From contig JBBDMM010000001.1 of NCBI GenBank assembly GCA_040878325.1, forward strand, positions 1 through 64,000: 64,000 nucleotides of DNA, in the 5' to 3' direction. Under the pieces are notes generated by a model that saw only the letters and a list, made by a program, of their open reading frames with translations, was not told the origin of the DNA and made no database searches. A program made the position numbers and the translations under genes. Of this stretch, positions 27,890 to 36,106 are shown in pieces (position 1 is the first letter of the stretch; each line of letters starts with the position of its first letter). Source of the stretch: Acidimicrobiia bacterium. Lineage in GTDB: Bacteria; Actinomycetota; Acidimicrobiia; Spongiisociales; UBA11373.

Positions 27890-29095
27890 TCACGAAGATC
27901 GCGCGGAGGATTCCTCACCGCTTCGCATCTCGATGATCCGGTCCCACAGCCGGGCGGCCACGGCCTGCTTCGGCATCGTCGGCCACTCCTCTGCCGACCC
28001 ATCGGAGGTGAAAACAGTGACGGCATTCGTGTCCACTTCGAACCCGGCATCGGGGGCAGTGACGTCATTGGCCACGAGGAGGTCGACGCCCTTCGATTTG
28101 GCCTTTCCCGCGGCGTCGGCCGCCGGGCCGACCTCGGCGGCGAAGCCGACCAGGAACGGCCGGCGCTCGAGCGCAGCCACGCCGGCGAGTATGTCGGGTG
28201 TGGGCTCGAGGTCGAGTCGAGGCAGGCCATCGGCACGGCGTAGTTTGCCCGACGACGCCTGCGCGGGCCGAAAGTCGGCAACCGCCGCCGACAGCACCGC
28301 CACGTCCACGGCGGGAGCGTGCTTCCACACCGCTTCCGCCATGTCCGCCGCGGTCGCGGCGTTCACGACGACGATGCGCGGGTGCTGCGGACCCTCGGCA
28401 GAGGTGACGAGCGTCACCTCTGCTCCGCGTTCGGCGGCCTCGACCGCGACTGCGTGACCCATCTTCCCCGATGACCGATTGCCGATGAAACGAACCTGGT
28501 CGATCGGCTCTCGGGTTCCGCCGGCGCTCACCAGCACCTTCCACCCAGTGAGTGAACCGTGTCCGAGTGCAGCCTGGAGTGCCTCGATGATCTGCTCAGG
28601 CTCCACCATGCGGCCGGGGCCCTCATCGCCGCCCGCCAGTGCCCCCGTGATAGGGCCCACCACGACCACGCCATCGGCGGCGAGAGTGGTGATATTGCGC
28701 TGCGTCGCTTGCTGCTCCCACATCTCGGTGTGCATGGCCGGTGCGACGATTACAGGGCCGGCAAAGGCGAGCACGGTGCCGGAGAGCAGGTCGTCGCTCA
28801 GACCGTTGGCGATCCGGGCGATGGTGGCGGCCGTGGCAGGCGCCACGACGATGGCGTCGGCCCACCGAGCGAGGATGGTGTGGGGGCTGACGTCGTCGTC
28901 GCCGAAGAAGTCGAGATGGGGGTGCGACCCGGTGATCGCTGCCAGGGTCTGCGGGCCGAGGAACTCGAGCGCCGACCGTGTCATGATCGTCTCGACGTGA
29001 GCGCCATTCTCGACCAGGCGCCGGGCCAGATAGGCAGCCTTGAAGGCGGCGACTCCCCCAGATACGGCCAGGACGATGCGGCGCCCAGCCAGCAT
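27890..29095 (-). CDS. coaBC: Phosphopantothenoylcysteine decarboxylase / phosphopantothenate-cysteine ligase
   Basis: A 401-aa fused coenzyme A enzyme. CoaC flavoprotein half: VLAVSGGVAAFKAAYL, PATAATIARIANGLSDDLL, and VAPAMHTEMW. CoaB half: VLVSAGGTREPIDQVRFIGN, AAVADFRP and NDV. Start ATG at 29095 lies 7 bases after the rpoZ stop, the normal actinobacterial order rpoZ-coaBC. Confidence 0.96.
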   Translation of the reverse strand: MLAGRRIVLAVSGGVAAFKAAYLARRLVENGAHVETIMTRSALEFLGPQTLAAITGSHPHLDFFGDDDVSPHTILARWADAIVVAPATAATIARIANGLSDDLLSGTVLAFAGPVIVAPAMHTEMWEQQATQRNITTLAADGVVVVGPITGALAGGDEGPGRMVEPEQIIEALQAALGHGSLTGWKVLVSAGGTREPIDQVRFIGNRSSGKMGHAVAVEAAERGAEVTLVTSAEGPQHPRIVVVNAATAADMAEAVWKHAPAVDVAVLSAAVADFRPAQASSGKLRRADGLPRLDLEPTPDILAGVAALERRPFLVGFAAEVGPAADAAGKAKSKGVDLLVANDVTAPDAGFEVDTNAVTVFTSDGSAEEWPTMPKQAVAARLWDRIIEMRSGEESSARSS

Positions 29096-29102
29096 GGCTT
29101 AC

Positions 29103-29345
29103 CTACTCGCCGGAGTCGACGACGACCTTGCCGGCGGCGATCTCCTCGAATGCGATCGAGAGGGGCTTCCGTGACAGGGAGTGGACCTGGGGAGGAACAT
29201 ACCCTCCGATGCCGTCGCCGAGCTGATTGAAATAGGCGTTGATCTGCCGGGCGCGGCGAGCGGCAAGCACCACGAGGGTAAAGCGCTCCTTGGTACTCTC
29301 GAGCACGGCTTCGATCGGCGGGTCGACCATCATCAGGGAATCCAT
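29103..29345 (-). CDS. rpoZ: RNA polymerase omega subunit
   Basis: An 80-aa subunit that aids RNA polymerase assembly and ppGpp response. VDPPIEAVLES, AARRARQINAYFNQLGDG and RKPLSIAFEEIAAGKV are diagnostic. Three Met codons (29345, 29333, 29330) are possible starts. A perfect TATAAT (29344-29349) overlaps the first, which argues that a promoter sits here and that a later Met may be the true start of a near-leaderless message. Confidence 0.93.
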   Translation of the reverse strand: MDSLMMVDPPIEAVLESTKERFTLVVLAARRARQINAYFNQLGDGIGGYVPPQVHSLSRKPLSIAFEEIAAGKVVVDSGE

Positions 29346-29454
29346 TATAGGGGCGAGGGGCATCGTTCCCGTCGTACGATCAATGCCTTCGCGGCGGCGT
29401 CGGTTGCGTACCTCCGGCGGGAAACGAACAGCGAGGCTTCTACGCTCCACCGCG

Positions 29455-30303
29455 ATGAACCACGCACCGCCCCGGACACCGGGAAAGATCGCCATTGCCG
29501 GCAACATCGGCAGCGGAAAGTCGTCAGTGGCGAGGCGGGTAGTGGAGATCACCGGGTGGCCGCTGGTGTCGACCGGATCGCTGTTCCGGGAACTGGCTGC
29601 CCGGCGGGGGCTGACGGTGCTCGAGTTGAACCAACTCGCCGAATCTGATCCCACGATCGACGCCGAGGTGGACGGGAACCTCATCCGCCTCGCCGCGACC
29701 GACCAGGCGGCCGTGATCGACTCCCGCCTGGCATGGCACTTCGTACCCCAGTCGTTCAAGGTCTACCTCGTCGTCGACCCGAAGGCTGCCGTAGGCCGGG
29801 TCTACGGAGCGGGCCGCGCCGATGAGCGATATTCATCGGTAGAAGAGGCCACCGCCGAGGTGCTCGCCCGTCAAGCGGTCGAAGCCGAGCGGTATCACGA
29901 CACCTACGGCGTCACAGTCGACGACTGGCGCAACTACGACCTCATCGTCGATACGAGTCGGGTTGGCGTCGATACGGTGGCCGAGGTGGTCATCGCACAT
30001 CTCGATGAGCACCCGCCCGCAGAATCTCCGAAACCAACCTGCCATTTCGACCCGGCACGCCTCATGGCGTCACCCGACACGGTCGGCGCCCCGACCATCG
30101 ACCCGATCGTCCGGGTGGCAGTACACGACGATCAGATAGCCGTCGTCAGCGGACACGAGTTGGTGGCGACAGCGCTGGACCGAGATGATCGACTGATCCG
30201 TTGCGAGCTGATTGCCTTCGAAGACGAGGAGGTCGATCCCGGGGTATCGGCCATCCAGTTCGTCTCGGCGATCACCGCGGGGCGAGACATGGATGAACAG
30301 TGA
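29455..30303 (+). CDS. Cytidylate-kinase-like NTPase with extra C-terminal domain
   Basis: A 282-aa protein. Residues ~10-190 resemble the short archaeal-type CMP kinase: P-loop GNIGSGKSS, STGSLFRELAARRGLTVLEL, DSRLAWHF and YHDTYGVTVDDWRNYDLIVD. Residues ~205-282 form an extra domain whose VAVHDDQIAVVSGHELVATA resembles the ParB/Srx-like fold core, but this is weak. It occupies the place where gmk stands in related gene orders (between mihF and rpoZ) yet points the other way. ATG at 29455 has no Shine-Dalgarno; TACGCT lies 8 bases upstream, so it may be leaderless. Substrate unknown. Confidence 0.75.
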   Translation: MNHAPPRTPGKIAIAGNIGSGKSSVARRVVEITGWPLVSTGSLFRELAARRGLTVLELNQLAESDPTIDAEVDGNLIRLAATDQAAVIDSRLAWHFVPQSFKVYLVVDPKAAVGRVYGAGRADERYSSVEEATAEVLARQAVEAERYHDTYGVTVDDWRNYDLIVDTSRVGVDTVAEVVIAHLDEHPPAESPKPTCHFDPARLMASPDTVGAPTIDPIVRVAVHDDQIAVVSGHELVATALDRDDRLIRCELIAFEDEEVDPGVSAIQFVSAITAGRDMDEQ

Positions 30304-30307
30304 GCCC

Positions 30308-30622
30308 TCAGGGCCCCAGTTCCTCCAGCAACGCTTTCCGCTGCTGAGTCCCCAGACCTCGTACCCGACGGTTGTCGGCTATCCCCAACCGATCCATCAG
30401 CCGAAACGACTTGACCTTCCCCAGGCCGGGGAGCGCGGTCAGAATCGCCTTCACCTTCATGCCGGCGATCATCTCGTCGTCGGTCCGACCCAGCACATCC
30501 GCGAGGGTGGCCTCGCCCGTCCGCAGCTCCTCGCGTACTGCAGCCCGCACCCGCCGTGCTTCCGCCGCCTTGGCAAGCGCGGCCGCCCGCTGCTCGGGAG
30601 AGAGGTATGGAGGGGTCGACAC
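30308..30622 (-). CDS. mihF: Actinobacterial integration host factor, mIHF
   Basis: A 104-aa nucleoid protein with a helix-two-turn-helix DNA-binding region. LSPEQRAAALAKAAEARRVRA, LKTG-like LRTGEATLADVL, and ALPGLGKVKSFRLMDRLGI with GLGTQQRKALL are the family features. GTG at 30622 starts exactly 7 bases after a TATGCT box, so the message should be leaderless; no Shine-Dalgarno is present. It compacts DNA and influences integration and transcription. Converges with the kinase gene, 4 bp apart. Confidence 0.94.
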   Translation of the reverse strand: MSTPPYLSPEQRAAALAKAAEARRVRAAVREELRTGEATLADVLGRTDDEMIAGMKVKAILTALPGLGKVKSFRLMDRLGIADNRRVRGLGTQQRKALLEELGP

Positions 30623-30628
30623 ATGTCG

Positions 30629-30658
30629 AGCATAAGAAGCGCAGCACCCGCTGGTCAA
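30629..30658 (-). promoter_or_regulatory. mihF promoter, leaderless
   Basis: TTGACC (30653-30658), an 18-bp spacer and TATGCT (30629-30634), then 6 bases and the GTG start codon. The -35 box overlaps the stop of the upstream pyrF-like gene. Confidence 0.75.
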
Positions 30659-31260
30659 CGAGCCGCCAACCCGTCCCGAATGGTTGGAAGCAGATCGGAC
30701 CCGGCGATCAGGTGGGTGGCGCCGCGATCGACGGCGCGGGTGGCTTCCTCGGCGGTGGCAACACGTACCAACCTATCTGCCGCGGGCGCCACCTGGGCGA
30801 CGACGCCGAGGTCGGGCGAGTCACACAAGACTCCGACCGCACCTGCCCCGACGGCGAGCTCCGCGAGGCGAGATACCGTCCGGCCGCGCGACTGACCGAG
30901 CCGCAGCGCCGCCACTTCCGCGTCTCCTTGCCCGGGGCGTAGGGTCACCGCCACCACTCGCACGCCTGCCGCGGCTACTGCGGCCACCAGATCGGGGCCA
31001 TCCTTGGCTTGAACCGTCACCCACGTGGCGCCGTAGTCGGCCAGGCGAGTTGCTGCCGCTACGGCGGAAGCGGTGTCACCGTGAAGGCCGGCGAGAACCA
31101 TCACCGGCCCCAGCCCGGCCAACGCCGATACGATCGCCGGCCCCGGGCCCAAGATCAGTTCGGCGCCGACCACGAACCCGTCGACCTCGCCGAGTGCCGC
31201 CGCGGAGCGGACCGCATCTTCGGCGCTTCGCCCTGAAACGACCGCCAGCAGCCCGGTCAT
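30655..31260 (-). CDS. OMP decarboxylase (PyrF)-like protein lacking the catalytic motif
   Basis: A 201-aa TIM-barrel protein that follows the PyrF pattern along its length (LGEVDGFVVGAELILGPGP, ARLADYGATWVTV, SRLAELAVGAGAVGVLCDS) and stands where pyrF precedes mihF in related genomes. The catalytic DxKxxD of OMP decarboxylase is AGLHGD here, the first conserved Asp strand reads AVVSG, the Lys of LKVG is V, and the C-terminal phosphate loop is GSD rather than GRP. It therefore should not decarboxylate OMP. The frame is open and tightly coupled with nusB by a 4-bp overlap, which argues against simple decay. Function unknown. Confidence 0.7.
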   Translation of the reverse strand: MTGLLAVVSGRSAEDAVRSAAALGEVDGFVVGAELILGPGPAIVSALAGLGPVMVLAGLHGDTASAVAAATRLADYGATWVTVQAKDGPDLVAAVAAAGVRVVAVTLRPGQGDAEVAALRLGQSRGRTVSRLAELAVGAGAVGVLCDSPDLGVVAQVAPAADRLVRVATAEEATRAVDRGATHLIAGSDLLPTIRDGLAAR

Positions 31261-31628
31261 CCGTCGACCCGCTCAGTCGCGAGGCGGGAGAGCACGCCGT
31301 TGACGAATCCCCCACTGCGCTCGGTGGAATACAGCTTCGCGAGCCGCACTGCCTCCGAGATGACGACAGCCACCGGGATGTCGGGACGGTTGAGCAGTTC
31401 CCATAGGGCGATCCGCAGGATGTTGCGGTCGATCACCGGCATCCTCTCGACCCGCCACCCGGACGAGACCGCGCCGATCGCCCCGTCGAGGGCAGCACGG
31501 TCGGCCCACACACCGGTCACGAGCCCACCAGCCCGTCCGCTCAATTCCTCGGTGTCGGGAGACTCGCGTCGCTGGTCTGCCTGGTAGAGCGTGCGGAGCG
31601 CCGCCTCGCGGGCCTCCGCGGGCTTCAT
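31257..31628 (-). CDS. nusB: Transcription antitermination factor NusB
   Basis: An all-helical 123-aa protein that binds boxA with S10 in rRNA antitermination. EAREAALRTLYQAD, WRVERMPVIDRNILRIALWELL and VVISEAVRLAKLYSTERSGGFVNGVL match the family. It overlaps efp and the pyrF-like gene by 4 bases each. The rRNA leader in this window carries a motif it may act on. Confidence 0.97.
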   Translation of the reverse strand: MKPAEAREAALRTLYQADQRRESPDTEELSGRAGGLVTGVWADRAALDGAIGAVSSGWRVERMPVIDRNILRIALWELLNRPDIPVAVVISEAVRLAKLYSTERSGGFVNGVLSRLATERVDG

Positions 31629-32185
31629 GTGACCCGGGTCATGTACGAGCCAGAGCGGGTGTCGACTTTGATCCGGTCGCCGGTCTCCACGAACAGCGGA
31701 ACCTGGACCACCAGCCCGGTGTCCGTCGTCGCCGGCTTGGTGCCCGCCGACGACCGATCGCCCTTCACCCCTGGTTCCGTGTAGGCCACTTCCATCTCGA
31801 CCGACGCCGGCAGGTCGATCCCGATCGCCTTGCCCTCGTACATCGAGAGGCTGACGTTGTCCCCCTCCCTGAGATACGCCTCCGCCGAGCCGACCTCATC
31901 GCCCTTCAGGGCGAGCTGGGAGAAGGTCTCGCCGTCCATGAAGTGAAACCCGAAGTCGTCGCGATACAGGAACTGGTGGGGACGCCGGGTGATGATCGCT
32001 TGCTGGACCGGCTCGTCGGCGCGAAAGGTCCGGTCGACTACGGCGCCGGAGTCTATGTTCTTCAACTTCATGCGTACGAAAGCCTTGCCCTTCCCGGGCT
32101 TGACGTGCTGGTAGTCGACGATCTGGAAGATGCCGTCATCCAGGTCCAGCGTCATGCCGGGCCGTACGTCGTTCGTCGAGACCAT
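31625..32185 (-). CDS. efp: Elongation factor P
   Basis: A 186-aa three-domain protein that rescues ribosomes stalled at polyproline. Domain I tip is HVKPGKGKAF with Lys at the modification position; domain III ends IKVDTRSGSYMTRV. No epmA/epmB genes are nearby, so any tip modification is unknown. ATG at 32185 follows GGAGGCGGCG. Order efp-nusB is conserved in Actinobacteria. Confidence 0.97.
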   Translation of the reverse strand: MVSTNDVRPGMTLDLDDGIFQIVDYQHVKPGKGKAFVRMKLKNIDSGAVVDRTFRADEPVQQAIITRRPHQFLYRDDFGFHFMDGETFSQLALKGDEVGSAEAYLREGDNVSLSMYEGKAIGIDLPASVEMEVAYTEPGVKGDRSSAGTKPATTDTGLVVQVPLFVETGDRIKVDTRSGSYMTRVT

Positions 32186-32207
32186 CGCCGCCTCCAGTCA
32201 GCCGGCG

Positions 32208-33275
32208 TCAAGCGCCCAGCGTGAACTCTTTGTGTGATCCGGTGAGGACCGAGCCGCCCGACTCGGTCACCACGATCATGTCCTCGATGCGCACCCCACC
32301 TGCACCCGGAATGTATACGCCTGGCTCGACGGTGATCACATCGCCGACCTCGAGCAGGTCGTCGTTTCCCCGGCGAACCCAGGGCGGTTCGTGGATCTCG
32401 AGACCGACGCCGTGACCGGTGCTATGGAGGAATTGCTCCTCGTAGCCGTAGCCTCGGAGTACCTCTCGCGCTGCTTCGTCGACGGCCCCGCAGGCAACGC
32501 CGGGCGCCACCCTGGCCAGTCCCGCCTCCTGCGACTCCAGCACCGCCCGGTACACCCGCGTCATCTCCTCGTCCGCCTCCCCCTCGAGCCACACCGTCCG
32601 GCTCATGTCGGAGTGGTAGCCGTCCACGACGCACCCGTAGTCGAGAAGGAGCAGCCCCGACCCGACTCGCTTCTCCCCTGCCCGGTAGTGAGGAATGGAC
32701 GCTCCTGCGCCTGCTGCGACGATGGGCTCCCACTCGGCGGCATCACCACCGTGCTCGCGCATGACGTCGATGAGCCGCCAGCCCAACTGCTTCTCGCTCA
32801 CCGCGCCTCCAGCGATGGTCCGAAGCGCGGTGAACGCGGCGTCACCCGCCGCGGCGGCCGCACCCAGGGCGGCGATCTCGACGGAATCCTTGGTGCGCCG
32901 AAGGGCCTCGACCGAGCCTCCGCCGGCGACGGTGTCGACTGCGGTCTCCCGGGCGAAGTCGCTGGAGAATGCCCAGGTGACCCCGTCGGCCTCGAGCGCC
33001 ACCGAGTCGAGGCCACCGACGACCTTGCGGAACACATCCCACATGCCCGAGGTGTACACGATCAACTCGGTGTCGGACAGATCGGCAACGAGTGCCTTGG
33101 CCAGCTCTCCATACCTGCCATCGGTGATGAACACGGCGGCGCCGGAGGGTCTCACCAGGAGAAAGCCGTTCGAGCCGGTGAAGCCTGTCAGGTATTGGAG
33201 GTTGGGAGCCCGCGACACCAGGATCGGCGCAGTGATGCTTGCCCGGAGCGCGTTCAGACGTTCGCCGTGCTTCAT
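32208..33275 (-). CDS. pepQ: Xaa-Pro peptidase (M24 family)
   Basis: A 355-aa metallopeptidase that cleaves at proline. An N-terminal creatinase-like domain (APNLQYLTGFTGSNGFLLV) precedes the pita-bread domain with metal ligands: LLLDYGCVVDGYHSDMSRT (two Asp), LHSTGHGVGLEIHEPPW (His), EVGDVITVEPGVYIPG (Glu) and VRIEDMIVV (Glu). Aminopeptidase versus dipeptidase cannot be separated with certainty. Overlaps aroB by 4 bases and precedes efp by 22. Confidence 0.92.
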   Translation of the reverse strand: MKHGERLNALRASITAPILVSRAPNLQYLTGFTGSNGFLLVRPSGAAVFITDGRYGELAKALVADLSDTELIVYTSGMWDVFRKVVGGLDSVALEADGVTWAFSSDFARETAVDTVAGGGSVEALRRTKDSVEIAALGAAAAAGDAAFTALRTIAGGAVSEKQLGWRLIDVMREHGGDAAEWEPIVAAGAGASIPHYRAGEKRVGSGLLLLDYGCVVDGYHSDMSRTVWLEGEADEEMTRVYRAVLESQEAGLARVAPGVACGAVDEAAREVLRGYGYEEQFLHSTGHGVGLEIHEPPWVRRGNDDLLEVGDVITVEPGVYIPGAGGVRIEDMIVVTESGGSVLTGSHKEFTLGA

Positions 33276-34315
33276 GACTCTCCTCCCGAAATGCCAACGG
33301 CTGCGAGGGCGGCGTCAACGGTAGCGGAGCCGACCGGCCGCACCAGCGGGCGACCGACTGCCTCGAGGACCACCATCCGGAGACCTCGGGAGTCGTGCTT
33401 CTTGTCGAGCCGCAGACGGCTCAACAACTCGACCCGGTCCACGATGGGCGCCTCGGTGGGCAGGCCCAACCCGGCGATGGCGGCACGCTGCCGCTCCTCT
33501 CCGTCGAAGCCGGCCTCGATGACCGACGCCCGCCCCGCGGCCACCATCCCGACGGCGACTGCTTCCCCGTGCGGCATGCCGGTGATTGCTTCGAGAGCGT
33601 GTCCCACCGTGTGCCCGTAGTTCAAATGGGCTCGCGCGCCCCGCTCCTCGAAGTCCTCGCCGACGATGCGGGCCTTTACCGCCACCGCCCGGGTGACGAC
33701 CTCCGCCAGGTCGGCCCCCTGGCCGTCGCGCTCGATGAGTTCGAACAGCCCGGGATCGCCCACGAGCCCTGCCTTGAGTGCCTCGGCCATGCCCTCCCTG
33801 ATCAGCTCCCCCGGCAGGGCGTCCAGCACCGAAAGGTCGATCACCACCCTCGCCGGGTGGCGAAACGCCCCGATCAGGTTCTTGCCCCCGACATTCACCC
33901 CCGATTTTCCTCCGATCGAGGCGTCGATCGCCGCCAGCAGAGTGGTCGGCACGAAGTGCACCCTCACCCCCCGCAAGAAAACCGCCCCGACGAACCCGGC
34001 GAGATCGGTGACCGCTCCCCCGCCCACCCCGACCACCATGTCGTCTCGTGTCGCCCCCGCCTCGGCAAGGCCGCGACAGACCGCCTCGACGGTCGCAAGC
34101 GACTTGGCGACATCCCGGTCCGCGACCGGATACACCTCGGTACGGATACCGGCTGCGGCCAGTCCGGCGGCAACGCGCTCGGCCACGGGCGCGGCTCCTG
34201 GCTGAGTCACGAGGCCACAGAACGCCGGAGTGGCGTCCCCTAAGACGGCATCAGGCCCGAGGAGATCGCGCCCGATCACCACCCGGGTGACTCCGCCTAC
34301 GACGACTTCGCCCAT
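33272..34315 (-). CDS. aroB: 3-dehydroquinate synthase
   Basis: A 347-aa NAD- and zinc-dependent shikimate-pathway enzyme. GVGGGAVTDLAGFVGAVFLRG, FVPTTLLAAIDASIGGKSGVN, REGMAEALKAGLV (zinc Glu), and HLNYGHTVGHALEAI (zinc His) are present. ATG at 34315 is 19 bases inside the aroK 3' end. Part of the aroCKB string. Confidence 0.97.
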   Translation of the reverse strand: MGEVVVGGVTRVVIGRDLLGPDAVLGDATPAFCGLVTQPGAAPVAERVAAGLAAAGIRTEVYPVADRDVAKSLATVEAVCRGLAEAGATRDDMVVGVGGGAVTDLAGFVGAVFLRGVRVHFVPTTLLAAIDASIGGKSGVNVGGKNLIGAFRHPARVVIDLSVLDALPGELIREGMAEALKAGLVGDPGLFELIERDGQGADLAEVVTRAVAVKARIVGEDFEERGARAHLNYGHTVGHALEAITGMPHGEAVAVGMVAAGRASVIEAGFDGEERQRAAIAGLGLPTEAPIVDRVELLSRLRLDKKHDSRGLRMVVLEAVGRPLVRPVGSATVDAALAAVGISGGES

Positions 34316-34797
34316 GCCTCGATCACCCTCTCCGCCACTTCCTGCGGTGGCACCGTGGCCACGACCACCGCATGCGCCGCGGCCTCATACCTCCCAAGCC
34401 GCTCTTCGAGAATCCGGAGGAGAGTCCCCGCGGGGCCGGCACTCAGCAGCGGCCGCTCCGCTGCGGGGCCGGTCCGCAAGCGCAGCACCTCGGGTGGTGC
34501 GTCGAGCCAAACGAGAAACCCGCCAGAGCGCATCGACGCGGTCAGCTCCTCGTCCAGCACCACTCCCCCGCCACAGGCGACCACGATCGGCTCGCCGAGC
34601 AGCGAACGCACCACCTCGGCTTCCGCCCGGCGGAAGACTCCCTCTCCCTCTGCGAACAGCTCGACGACGCTCCGACCCGACCGGGATTCCACCAGGCGAT
34701 CGGTGTCCACCCAGTCGCGCCCGAGCCGCGCCGCCACCAGTGGCGCAACGGTCGTCTTTCCCGCACCCATCATGCCGATGAGCCAGATGGTCGCCAT
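34297..34797 (-). CDS. aroK: Shikimate kinase
   Basis: A 166-aa NMP-kinase-fold enzyme. Walker A is GMMGAGKTTV, the shikimate-binding Asp pair is in WVDTDRLVESRSGRSV, and CGGGVVLDEE is the third motif. ATG at 34797 shares its position with the aroC stop. Confidence 0.96.
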   Translation of the reverse strand: MATIWLIGMMGAGKTTVAPLVAARLGRDWVDTDRLVESRSGRSVVELFAEGEGVFRRAEAEVVRSLLGEPIVVACGGGVVLDEELTASMRSGGFLVWLDAPPEVLRLRTGPAAERPLLSAGPAGTLLRILEERLGRYEAAAHAVVVATVPPQEVAERVIEAWAKSS

Positions 34798-35948
34798 CAG
34801 AAGGCGGCTTGGCGGCTTCTGTACGAGTCCACCGACCGGCGGAAGTCAGCGATTGTGTCGCCGCCGAACATCCGGGACATCTCAGCGGCGAGCACCAGCG
34901 CCACCATCTGCTCGCCCACCACCGCCGCGGCCGGCACCGCGCACACGTCCGAGCGTTCCCGAAACGCCTCACCCGGCTCCTTGGTGGTGACGTCGACGGT
35001 CGGCAGAGGCCGCATCAGCGTCGACAGCGGTTTCATGGCAATCCGCGCCGTAATCGGCTGGCCGGTCGACATCCCACCTTCGATCCCACCCGCCCGCTCG
35101 GTCGGGCGCTTGAAGACACCATCCTCGAAGCCGATCTCGTCGTGAGCCGCCGAGCCGGGACGGGCTGCCGAAATCAGTCCGTCCCCGACGCCGACGGCCT
35201 TGATCCCTGGAATCGACATCAGCGCCCCGGCAAGAAGACCGTCGAGGCGGCGATCCCAATGGACATGGCTGCCCACGCCCGCCGGCACTCCATAGGCGAT
35301 CACCTCGGCGACGCCCCCGAGCGTGTCGCGTTGGTCGCGTGCCAGGTCGATGGCGGCAACCATCCGCTCTTCAGCGACCGGATCGAGCGTCCGCACCGGC
35401 GAGCGATCGACGAGGTCGAGCTCGCCCGGGCCGGGCCGGGTGTCTCCGCTTGTTTCGACCTGTCCGATGGCGATCACATGGCTGACGATTTCCGCCCCCG
35501 CTTCGGCGAGGAGCCGTTTGGCCAGATGACCGGCGACCGTGCGGGCGGCGGTCTCCCGCGCAGAAGATCGCTCGAGGATGTCGCGGGCGTCGTGGGTGTC
35601 GTACTTGAGCATCCCCGCGAGGTCGGCGTGCCCCGGCCGAGGGGTGGTCAGTGGCCGGGTGGCGGCACCCGGCGTGGGGGACATCTCTGCGGCCCAACGC
35701 GGCCATTCGGTATTGCGGACGAGCACGGCCACCGGGCTCCCCAGGGTCTTGCCGAACCGGATTCCGCCGAGAACCTCGATCTCGTCCTGCTCGATCCGCA
35801 TCCGCGGACCCCGTCCGTGGCCCATCCGGCGTCTCGCCAGCTCCGCGGCTATGCCCTCAGCCGACACCTCGAGGCCGGCAGGCAGCCCTTCGACGATGGC
35901 CACCAGGCCGGGGCCATGTGACTCACCAGCAGTAAGAAAGCGGAGCAT
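34797..35948 (-). CDS. aroC: Chorismate synthase
   Basis: A 383-aa FMN-dependent enzyme giving chorismate. FLTAGESHGPGLVAIVEGLP, RRRMGHGRGPRMRIEQDE, TPRPGHADLAGMLKY and the SARETAARTVAG stretch are typical. ATG at 35948 is 7 bases after TAGCCT, with no Shine-Dalgarno, so the aroCKB-pepQ-efp-nusB message may be leaderless. Confidence 0.97.
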   Translation of the reverse strand: MLRFLTAGESHGPGLVAIVEGLPAGLEVSAEGIAAELARRRMGHGRGPRMRIEQDEIEVLGGIRFGKTLGSPVAVLVRNTEWPRWAAEMSPTPGAATRPLTTPRPGHADLAGMLKYDTHDARDILERSSARETAARTVAGHLAKRLLAEAGAEIVSHVIAIGQVETSGDTRPGPGELDLVDRSPVRTLDPVAEERMVAAIDLARDQRDTLGGVAEVIAYGVPAGVGSHVHWDRRLDGLLAGALMSIPGIKAVGVGDGLISAARPGSAAHDEIGFEDGVFKRPTERAGGIEGGMSTGQPITARIAMKPLSTLMRPLPTVDVTTKEPGEAFRERSDVCAVPAAAVVGEQMVALVLAAEMSRMFGGDTIADFRRSVDSYRSRQAAF

Positions 35949-35954
35949 GAGATG

Positions 35955-36000
35955 AGGCTAGGCCTTCCGTCTACTGCCTTCCGCCTTCCGCCTTCCGCAA
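35955..36000 (-). repeat. CCTTCCG tandem array with candidate aroC -10 box
   Basis: TAGCCT (35955-35960) lies 6 bases before the aroC ATG. Immediately upstream come CCTTCCGT, CTACTG, CCTTCCG, CCTTCCG and CCTTCCG (35963-35997), filling the place of a -35 box. No gene is present in 35949-36106. Confidence 0.7.
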
Positions 36001-36003
36001 GAG

Positions 36004-36067
36004 CGTCCTCCTCCGTCGTCTTCGACGGGGGAGGTGGCGCCGCCATCGGGCGGCCTTCGGCCGCCGG
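36004..36067 (-). terminator. Tandem hairpins after the pilM-N-O-P operon
   Basis: CCTCCTCCGTCG-TCTT-CGACGGGGGAGG (36007-36034) and GGCGGCC-TTCG-GCCGCC (36049-36065) form strong stems 40-100 bases after the pilP-like stop. They lack a clean U-run but are the only structures between this operon and aroC. Confidence 0.55.
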
Positions 36068-36106
36068 GGGCGGGGGCGGAGGGGGGAGCTGACCCGGCGG
36101 GCGGCC

